Shown: positions 57,164 through 63,731 of the stretch, one piece after another | Layout: every line of letters begins with the position of its first letter | Position numbering within the stretch: position 1 is the stretch's first letter | Source of the DNA: CAJQQY01 sp045104975 | Lineage (GTDB): Bacteria; Bacteroidota; Bacteroidia; Chitinophagales; Saprospiraceae | DNA length: 63,731 nt | Assembly: GCA_045104975.1 (NCBI GenBank) | Contig: JBGCCY010000125.1 | Span: forward strand, 1-63,731 | Direction of reading: 5' to 3' | Translations under genes and position numbers: made by a program | Notes under the pieces: model-generated | The model's input: only the letters and a program-made list of their open reading frames with translations | Databases searched by the model: none | What the model was told of the DNA's origin: nothing

Positions 57164-57646
57164 ATTGTTTTTGTTTAATTATATAGTTAGGTAAAAACTT
57201 GTCGTATTTATTTTCTCCGTAAAAATAGTAAATATTCGCTTTTAGAAAAATTGATTCAATAATTGTTAATACGGTAGACTAAATAATCCGTATTCAGTAA
57301 AATTAAAAACAAAATTATCATTTAGTAATTCTCGCTTCCGCTTTCAACTATCAAGTAGTCAGACAGTATCAAATTAAGTTTCTCTATTATTTTTTTAGAA
57401 TATAAAGGTTGTAGTAAAATTTAAAATAGAAATTGTTCATTAATGAATATTCATTGAAAAATAACTACAAAATATATTTTCATAATCACTTATCCATTTA
57501 TCAATCAACCTTTTACATATTGTTATATTATTATTTCAATCTACAATACATATTTTTTGTCTTTGATGTTTAACATTAGAAATGATTTCTTTGCAATTAA
57601 GAACACAAGGTTTTCATTATTCCTTTTTTAATTCAAAAAAAATCTC
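57164..57646. other. Long AT-rich divergent intergenic region
   Basis: About 480 bases between the KAS III gene and the T9SS cargo gene. It must hold both promoters, but I see no TTTG / TAnnTTTG pair at good spacing, only a weak 7-bp inverted repeat (57268-57294). No credible ORF or RNA gene. Confidence 0.45.
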
Positions 57647-58570
57647 ATGAATACAACTAGAAAAAGTTACTTGAACAGTATTTTACTAATTATGTTTCTT
57701 ACCGTTTCCGTTTTTTCTAATGCTCAAAAAATCGTAGATGGAACAATAGCTACCGAAATTGGAGAGCCATTTAAGAATGTTTTAGTTTCAATCTCTGGCA
57801 CCTTTAATGGAAATGTACTTACAGATGAAAATGGATATTATCAATTTTCTATTCCTGAAGGAGGAGATTACATTGTAACACCATGCCATAATTTAAATCC
57901 ACTCAATGGAGTATCAACTTATGATGTAGTATCAGTCAGAAGACATATTGATGGCGTTGAACAACTAGATTCCCCTTACAAAATAATAGCTGCAGATGTT
58001 GATCATAATGAGATTATTAATAATACAGATACCTTCCTAATACGCCAATTGACAATTTCAAATATTTTAGCATTTCCTGACAATAACTCTTGGAGATTTA
58101 TTCCACAAAATTTCATTTTCCAAAATCCTGAAAACCCTTTCTCAACAGTCTTCCCTGAGAATGGGATTATTAATAACCTAGAAAATGACACTACAATAAA
58201 TTTTATAAGTGTGAAAATAGGTGATGTCAATACTACTGCTTTACCGACCTCATTTTCAGCAGATTCTGTAGATATTGTTCATTCCTGCTTTCAAGATATT
58301 CCTAATAATAACTTAAATTTTAATCACCAATTAGATCTGAATATCTATCCAAATCCTTTTAAAAATAGATTCAACATTAATTTGGGAAAAAATTTCAGGC
58401 AAACCATAATAGAAATCTACTCAAATACTGGAAATCTAATTAAGCAAAAAGTGTATTATAATACTGATTTTATAACTTTGGATCTCAATAATAAATCATC
58501 AGGTATCTATTTTGTTAAAATAATTAATAATGAAAAATCCAAATGGGTTTCAATAATAAAGAGTAAATAA
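57647..58570 (+). CDS. T9SS type A cargo protein with CNA-B-like and dockerin-like domains
   Basis: A 307-residue secreted protein. Signal peptide (1-26, V-F-S-N-A-Q), a CarboxypepD_reg/CNA-B-like domain at about 30-95 (G-N-V-L-T-D-E-N-G-Y-Y-Q-F), a dockerin-like region at about 95-150 (S-T-Y-D-V-V-S-V-R-R), a linker with I-S-V-K-I-G-D-V and a type A sorting domain at about 230-307 (I-Y-P-N-P-F-K-N-R-F). Residues about 105-215 closely resemble the dockerin-linker segment of the 2297-residue protein (S-P-Y-K-I-I-A-x-D and N-x-S-W-R-F-(I/V)-P). It lacks the cohesin-like domain of its relatives at 33255 and 34560. Confidence 0.8.
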   Translation: MNTTRKSYLNSILLIMFLTVSVFSNAQKIVDGTIATEIGEPFKNVLVSISGTFNGNVLTDENGYYQFSIPEGGDYIVTPCHNLNPLNGVSTYDVVSVRRHIDGVEQLDSPYKIIAADVDHNEIINNTDTFLIRQLTISNILAFPDNNSWRFIPQNFIFQNPENPFSTVFPENGIINNLENDTTINFISVKIGDVNTTALPTSFSADSVDIVHSCFQDIPNNNLNFNHQLDLNIYPNPFKNRFNINLGKNFRQTIIEIYSNTGNLIKQKVYYNTDFITLDLNNKSSGIYFVKIINNEKSKWVSIIKSK

Positions 58571-58812
58571 ATGACGATTTAAAAAATCTCACAAAGTCTA
58601 CATTACAAATATTAAATTTATTCTTCTTTCAATTCGCAGCATTAGTTTTGAGAGTATTAAGCAATAACTGGGGTGAGTAATAGATACAAAAACCAAAGAT
58701 TATATTGCTTTTCAAGGAAATTAAAGACTTAACTTTAATCAATTTTATACTATTTTAGTTTTTTTTAAGAATATAAATCCTAAAACCGTAAATTGTATTT
58801 CAAAATTAAACT

Positions 58813-60729
58813 ATGACAAACCTAAAATTGACCTCAAAAAAATCGATCAAAATTCTTTTCCCATTAATTTTATTATGGTTCGGAAATACTGTTTGGGCTC
58901 AAACACCTACTGTGCAAGATTGCCTCGGTGCGATTCCGATCTGTGCTCAAATCTATACCGAAACCACCTCTCCTTCTGGCTCTGGAAATTATCCCAATGA
59001 AATAAATGGTACTTCGCAAGGTGGAATTTGCTGCATGGATAATGAGTTAAATTCTATTTGGTACACATTCACAGTTAATCAATCTGGTGACTTTGGATTT
59101 AACTTGACTCCTAATAATTCGATTGATGATTATGATTGGGCCATGTTTAATATTACCAATGGTACTTGTGCAGATATTTTTAATGACATAACCATGCAAG
59201 TTAGTTGCAACGCCGCTGGTGGAGGAACTTGTAATGGAGATACTGGTGCAAATGGGGGTACTAGCTTTGACAATCAAGGTGCAGGATGCAATAGTAATCC
59301 TCCAAGTCAATTTGCTGGAAATAGTGCAGAAAATGCTTTGGTTCCAGTTATTCAAGGCAATACCTATGTATTGGTTATTTCTAATTGGTCAGGTTCAACA
59401 AATGGATACTCCATTGATTTTGGGGTCTCCAGTAATATTGGAATTATCGATATGATTGATCCTGAAATTGCAGATATCACTCTACCAGGTGATTGTGGAG
59501 GAGATGAAATGGTCGTTACATTTTCGGAATATATCCAATGTAGTACGATCAACGGAAGTAACTTTCAAATCACCGGTCCAGGCGGTCCTTATGCTACAAC
59601 CGTAATGGCCAATTCTTGCTCTCAAGGTGGTGCTTATGATAACATTTTCACTATAAGTGTAAATCCCCAAATTACTGAAATCGGAGATTATACTATTGAA
59701 TTAGTAACTAATGGAACAACAGAAGTTTTAGATTTATGTGAAAATCCTTCCTTAGTCAACTCCTTTGATTTTACGGTTTTGAATAGTCCCTTACCTGAAA
59801 TAAATATTGGAAATGATACTATTTTATGCAACGGTGAATCTGTAATTATTGATATTTCACTTCCCAATGCAGAATCATATTCTTGGTCAGACGGAACGGG
59901 TGGGCCAATTATTTCTATCACCAATCCAGGAAGTTATACTGTTACCATTACCAATGTTTGCAATACGGTAACAGATGATATCTTCGTCAATTTTGTTCCC
60001 TTACAAGCGATAGATGTGAATCTAGGGCCAGATACACTACTTTGCCCTGGAGAAATTTATCCATTAGATGGAACTTGGATTGGAGGTATTCAATATGAAT
60101 GGCAAGATGGTTCAACCGATCCAATTTATCCAGTTTCTGAATCGGGATTCTATGAAATTCAAATCCTGGGTGCTTGCGGAGAAATAGGCATTGCTTCTGC
60201 CCAAATCGATTATGATGAGACAGAATTATTCTTGAATTTGGGAGCTGACAGTTTACTTTGCGAAGAGGATGGCTTCCATACGATTGATGTGTTCGATCCT
60301 AATGCGGAGGAATATAATTGGAGCGATGGTTCAACAAATCCTACTTTACAAATAACCGAGAATGGTATTTATGGCGTTACCATTTCTGACAAATGCAATG
60401 TCTTGATAGATGAAGTTAATCTTGAATTTACCAATTGCACCATTTGTGAAGTTTATGTTCCGAATGCATTTTCGCCAGATTTTAATGGTTACAATGATTA
60501 CTTTTTGCCTTATTCCAATTGTTCATTGCTCAATTATTCAATGAAAATTTTTAATCGTTGGGGAGCTCTAATTTATACCTCAACCAACCCTGACGAAGGT
60601 TGGGATGGCAGATTTAACAACAAAGATATTCCTGAAGGAGTCTATATCTATCTCCTTGAATTTGATGTAAATCAAAGAGGCGAAAACATTCCTAAAAAAT
60701 TATCAGGTGACGTAACTGTTGTTAAATAA
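58813..60729 (+). CDS. CHU_C gliding-associated surface protein
   Basis: A 638-residue secreted protein. Signal peptide (1-30, N-T-V-W-A-Q), then a Cys-rich jelly-roll-like domain at about 35-210 (C-L-G-A-I-P-I-C-A-Q, with I-W-Y-T-F-T-V), a Cys-linked Ig-like segment, three PKD/Ig-like repeats (L-G-P-D-T-L-L-C-P-G; L-G-A-D-S-L-L-C-E-E) and a CHU_C tail at about 550-638 (V-P-N-A-F-S-P-D-F-N-G-Y-N-D, I-F-N-R-W-G). The first domain is common in Bacteroidota CHU_C proteins. T9SS export is expected. A strong hairpin follows the stop. Confidence 0.88.
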   Translation: MTNLKLTSKKSIKILFPLILLWFGNTVWAQTPTVQDCLGAIPICAQIYTETTSPSGSGNYPNEINGTSQGGICCMDNELNSIWYTFTVNQSGDFGFNLTPNNSIDDYDWAMFNITNGTCADIFNDITMQVSCNAAGGGTCNGDTGANGGTSFDNQGAGCNSNPPSQFAGNSAENALVPVIQGNTYVLVISNWSGSTNGYSIDFGVSSNIGIIDMIDPEIADITLPGDCGGDEMVVTFSEYIQCSTINGSNFQITGPGGPYATTVMANSCSQGGAYDNIFTISVNPQITEIGDYTIELVTNGTTEVLDLCENPSLVNSFDFTVLNSPLPEINIGNDTILCNGESVIIDISLPNAESYSWSDGTGGPIISITNPGSYTVTITNVCNTVTDDIFVNFVPLQAIDVNLGPDTLLCPGEIYPLDGTWIGGIQYEWQDGSTDPIYPVSESGFYEIQILGACGEIGIASAQIDYDETELFLNLGADSLLCEEDGFHTIDVFDPNAEEYNWSDGSTNPTLQITENGIYGVTISDKCNVLIDEVNLEFTNCTICEVYVPNAFSPDFNGYNDYFLPYSNCSLLNYSMKIFNRWGALIYTSTNPDEGWDGRFNNKDIPEGVYIYLLEFDVNQRGENIPKKLSGDVTVVK

Positions 60730-60752
60730 TGATAAATGATTAACAGTGCACT

Positions 60753-60796
60753 TACTCACAAGGTGACTCGAAGTCACCTTGTGAGTATCGAATTTT
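60753..60796 (+). terminator. Terminator hairpin of the CHU_C gene
   Basis: A 16-bp perfect stem (tactcacaaggtgact and its complement, 60753-60787) with a 3-base loop, followed by a short T-rich stretch. Confidence 0.7.
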
Positions 60797-60991
60797 TTAT
60801 CCTTGAAAACTTTCGAGGTAACATTTTATTTTACCCCAATTATAAATAATGCTTGGTTTGATGATCTAGAAATTACTCGATTAAATATGGAGAATTGATT
60901 TTTAATTTTACACAGTCTACAATAATTTTAGCATCTTGCAGTTCCAATTTTAGCGCAAAAGAAAATCAAAAACAAGCAACGAAAACATATC

Positions 60992-63070
60992 TTGAAAAAA
61001 TACTTAACCTTTCCTTTTTTACTTTCCATCATTTGGCTAATCTGCATTATTTTAGTCAATCCATTTGGCGATTTTCCACTCAATGATGATTGGTCTTATG
61101 CTCGGAATGCACAAGCACTTGCCTTGGAAAACAAAATTTATTTTGATGAATGGGGAGCGATGACTTTGATTGCGCATACGATGTGGGGAGCATTTTTTTG
61201 TAAAATATTTGGCTTCTCATTTACGGTACTTCGCTTCTCTACTTTAGTCTTAGGATGGATTGGATTATTGGTTACCTTTCGCTTTTTTGAGGAGGGTGGG
61301 ATGAAAAAAAATCATGCATTTTGGGCAACGATTTTATTAGCATTTAATCCTTTTTACTTTGCTAATTCATTTAGCTATATGACGGAAGTTCCGTTCATGT
61401 GTTTTTTGATGTCAGCAGCTTATTTTTCACTCAAGACAATCAATGGAAAAGGTCAAAAAAATATCTTGTTAGCAACACTATTTTCGATCATTGCTACCAT
61501 GATTCGACAACCTGGAGTTCTAGTTCCCATTGCTTTTCTGATCACCTATCTCGCCAAAAACAAATTTTCATTAAAGACTGTAATCCAAGGGTTTACGCCT
61601 TCTCTTTTAACTTTAGGAAGTCTAATCTTATTCACTAATTGGCGAAATGCGAACTATGGACTTTCAGAAAATTTTGGAAAAACAAGTCAACTCATTGACA
61701 ATATTTTTAATGGACATTTAGAGAATGCCGTTGCAACTAAAGCCCCTGGATTTTTTATTTTGTGGGGACTTTTTTTACTACCGATGGTGATTGTTTTAGT
61801 GAATTTTTTTTGGAAAAAAATTCCAACTATTGGAAAGGTTATTTCAATTGGAATTACATTGTTATTAAGTTATTCATATTTCGACAATTGGAATAATTTT
61901 CACTTAGGAAATACCTTTTTCAACTTCGGAATGGGACCAATGGTTTTGCCATCCGAAGATAGATTTGCTACTTCAAATCTTCATAACAATGATTGGGAAA
62001 ATATTATTTTCTGTGGATTTATTGGCGGCATCATTTTACTCCAATGGATTTTGATTCGCACTACTCAACTTTTATTTTTCATCAAAAATAAAACATCCAC
62101 CTCCGTCAATTGGAATACTTTTTTTGCCTTAGCTACTGCATTTGGATATTTCGCTTTTTTGATGTTAAATAATTTTTATTTTGATCGTTATTGCTTGATT
62201 GCATTTCCTTTTTTAATACTCATGCTATTTCCACAAAATCAAGATTTTTCGATTCCTCGAACATTAAAAATAGCTGGACATATTACCCTTTTTGCTATCG
62301 TTATATTTTCTATTGGAGCTACACATGATTATTTATCATGGAATCGAGCACGTTGGGAAGCAGTTGATTATTCGCATAAAACGCTTCAATTAAAACCAAC
62401 TCAAATCAATGGAGGATTTGAGTATAAAAAATGGTTTGGAATAAACTTTAATAGACACCCTGGGTTCTTTGGACTGGAAAATTGGGATGATCCACGAGAG
62501 CAATATTTTATTTCACATTCTGAATTATGCTTTTTTAAACCAATGGAGAAATTTTCATATACCCGTTATTTTCCTCCTAAAAAAGAAAATATCTTTTTAT
62601 TGAAAAAAGAAAAATTATCTCAAACAGATACGATTATTTGCGATGCTGAATTGCTATCAAAAGATGACAAACATTTTTTAACCAACCAATCAAATATTCA
62701 ATTATCAAACGTTGAAAGAAGAGTTTCGGATAAAGCTCACTCTGGTAAATATTCTATTTTATTAGAATCAAATAACCCTTATGGATTTACTTTCACGATG
62801 GAAAACTTGCAACCTTGTGAAAAGGTTTTAGTCATCGTTTGGAAATTATCGACACCTAATGCAGTGAAAGGAATTATTGCTATGGAAGGGAGTTCTTACC
62901 TTGATAATGCTTGCATGATTACAGAAGCAGATGGAACTGGCTGGGTAAAACAAGTACAAGAATTTACAGTTCCAAAAGATACTAAAACAGATAAAGCTTC
63001 TTTTTTCCTTTTCAATCCAAGTCCTGAAAAAGTTTATTTTGATGACTTGATGATTGTAAGGATGAAATAG
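60992..63070 (+). CDS. GT-C-type glycosyltransferase (family 39-like) with C-terminal beta-sandwich
   Basis: A 692-residue membrane protein with about eleven hydrophobic helices in the first 470 residues. The first loop holds the acidic pair L-N-D-D-W-S-Y (about 29-35), as in PMT/ArnT-type GT-C enzymes that use polyprenyl-phosphate sugars. The start is a TTG: the frame is open upstream to a TAG at 60929 without any ATG. Residues about 560-692 form an extra carbohydrate-binding-like sandwich (Y-F-D-D-L-M-I-V-R at the end). Likely a protein or surface-polymer glycosylation enzyme; donor and acceptor unknown. Many T9SS cargo proteins are glycosylated, but no link is proven here. Confidence 0.8.
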   Translation: MKKYLTFPFLLSIIWLICIILVNPFGDFPLNDDWSYARNAQALALENKIYFDEWGAMTLIAHTMWGAFFCKIFGFSFTVLRFSTLVLGWIGLLVTFRFFEEGGMKKNHAFWATILLAFNPFYFANSFSYMTEVPFMCFLMSAAYFSLKTINGKGQKNILLATLFSIIATMIRQPGVLVPIAFLITYLAKNKFSLKTVIQGFTPSLLTLGSLILFTNWRNANYGLSENFGKTSQLIDNIFNGHLENAVATKAPGFFILWGLFLLPMVIVLVNFFWKKIPTIGKVISIGITLLLSYSYFDNWNNFHLGNTFFNFGMGPMVLPSEDRFATSNLHNNDWENIIFCGFIGGIILLQWILIRTTQLLFFIKNKTSTSVNWNTFFALATAFGYFAFLMLNNFYFDRYCLIAFPFLILMLFPQNQDFSIPRTLKIAGHITLFAIVIFSIGATHDYLSWNRARWEAVDYSHKTLQLKPTQINGGFEYKKWFGINFNRHPGFFGLENWDDPREQYFISHSELCFFKPMEKFSYTRYFPPKKENIFLLKKEKLSQTDTIICDAELLSKDDKHFLTNQSNIQLSNVERRVSDKAHSGKYSILLESNNPYGFTFTMENLQPCEKVLVIVWKLSTPNAVKGIIAMEGSSYLDNACMITEADGTGWVKQVQEFTVPKDTKTDKASFFLFNPSPEKVYFDDLMIVRMK

Positions 63071-63080
63071 AAAGGAAACA

Positions 63081-63449
63081 TTATTTTGGTAAAACATTTT
63101 TTAATTCCACCATAAATTCATCTGTCTTGTCTCCCAAAGGAATACTGATATAATTAAATTGATCATAAAATACTTTCGCCATTTTTTTTCCATAAAATGT
63201 TTTTCCATCTTCAACTTTAGTGATATTTTTTAGCCAGATTTTTTGATGTGTTTTTCCAAAAGTAGAAACAGCTAAGTGATCTTTCTTCACTTGATAAGTA
63301 TTTCTAAAAAACAAAACTAATGGAAAAAGAGGAACAGTCAACATGGCTGCAATCTTCAAATTGGCACTCAGCCACTCGAAGACTCCAAAACCTAAAATCA
63401 CCATTAATACGATGATCGCCATTTTATAATTGAAGGAAGTGTATTTCAA
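63081..63449 (-). CDS. Small membrane protein with PH-like domain
   Basis: A 122-residue protein with two hydrophobic helices at about 9-48, then a beta-rich C-terminal half (L-K-N-I-T-K-V-E-D-G) that resembles bacterial PH-like domains in small membrane proteins. Function unknown. A minus-strand TAGTTTTG (63483-63490) lies upstream as a possible -7 element, though the nearest TTTG is only 14 bases further up. It converges on the glycosyltransferase gene with ten bases between the stops. Confidence 0.7.
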   Translation of the reverse strand: MKYTSFNYKMAIIVLMVILGFGVFEWLSANLKIAAMLTVPLFPLVLFFRNTYQVKKDHLAVSTFGKTHQKIWLKNITKVEDGKTFYGKKMAKVFYDQFNYISIPLGDKTDEFMVELKNVLPK

Positions 63450-63590
63450 TTTTTTTATTTTTTATAGAAAAAATTAATGTCGCAAAACTAAAAATTTACC
63501 TAATCAAAATGGAATTTTCAGTTTAAAATAGAACAATCATTTTTGAATTAAGTTTTTAGGTACCACATTAGCTGATAGTTTGTTTCAAAT

Positions 63591-63632
63591 AAAAAAAGGA
63601 CTAATCACTTAATTATGATTAATCCTTTTTTA
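63591..63632. terminator. Hairpin with T-tracts on both sides
   Basis: Stem aaaaagga-taatca and its complement with one mismatch. On the minus strand it follows the partial gene at 63674 and ends in a long T-run, so it probably terminates that gene. Confidence 0.65.
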
Positions 63633-63673
63633 GAAAAATATATTTAGGTCAGCTAAGGCCGGACCACTATCTT

Positions 63674-63731
63674 TTAATTTACATTAAGTTCACTTGGAAC
63701 TTCAATCGGTTCAACCAAACTCATCGAATTT
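63674..63731 (-). CDS. C-terminal end of an unidentified gene (partial)
   Basis: The minus frame is open from the edge to a TAA at 63674-63676 and encodes the last 18 residues, ending V-P-S-E-L-N-V-N. A terminator hairpin follows at 63591-63632, which supports a real gene end. Too short to name. Confidence 0.4.
   Translation of the reverse strand, partial: NSMSLVEPIEVPSELNVN

Noticed and set aside
57268..57294. 7-bp inverted repeat aatacgg / ccgtatt upstream of the KAS III gene
   Set aside because: Too short, with a 13-base loop, to separate from chance in AT-rich DNA.
1..63731. tRNA, rRNA, prophage and insertion sequences
   Set aside because: No cloverleaf-like or rRNA sequence, no transposase or phage gene and no target-site duplications were seen on reading both strands.

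Overview
This window is an AT-rich stretch of a Bacteroidota chromosome. The content points to the Saprospiria or a related gliding, possibly multicellular lineage: very long secreted proteins built from HYR-like, SprB, PKD/Ig-like, cohesin-like and dockerin-like modules, C-terminal tails for type IX secretion (T9SS type A tails and CHU_C gliding-associated tails), a PorP/SprF outer-membrane protein, nSTAND1 and TIR proteins, BshB1 (bacillithiol) and promoters of the TTTG / TAnnTTTG type. The lineage is inferred from gene content; there is no rRNA or marker gene to confirm it. No tRNA, rRNA, CRISPR array, insertion sequence or phage gene was recognised.

Layout. 1-4481 (-) is the 5' part of a giant secreted protein with three VHL-beta-like domains and at least nine HYR-like repeats; it runs off the left edge. 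5088-6299 (+) is a beta-helix lipoprotein. 6593-12747 (+) is a three-gene cassette: a protein with a TIR domain and two further TIR-like domains, a 1352-residue nSTAND1 ATPase with a membrane segment and a divergent propeller, and a short stand-alone TIR protein. 12826-19719 (-) is a 2297-residue adhesin-like protein. 20049-25709 holds an ankyrin protein, a small conserved protein, a PAF-acetylhydrolase-like enzyme, a two-component system and a divergent Cys-rich secreted protein. 25812-36632 (-) is an export block: an outer-membrane protein, a 1762-residue CHU_C protein, PorP/SprF, two tandem cohesin/dockerin-like T9SS cargo proteins and a mini-cargo protein.

36729-49566 is mostly housekeeping and signalling: HtrA protease, two hybrid-looking but receiverless histidine kinases, an acyl-CoA carboxylase beta subunit, a 45-residue membrane protein, an RNA methyltransferase, BshB1 and glutathione peroxidase. 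Between a kinase and bshB1 lies a 51-residue ORF with a double-glycine leader and its own terminator. 49842-63731 holds a large FG-GAP/UnbV lipoprotein, a GNAT acetyltransferase, two more CHU_C proteins, a FabH-type synthase, a dockerin-like T9SS cargo protein, a GT-C glycosyltransferase, a small membrane protein and the end of a further gene.

How it fits together: most of the coding capacity makes surface-exported, repeat-rich proteins that would leave through the T9SS with PorP/SprF-type helpers. The TIR-STAND-TIR cassette is the best candidate for an undescribed (immune-type or cell-death) system, and the double-glycine peptide is the best candidate for an overlooked secreted peptide.
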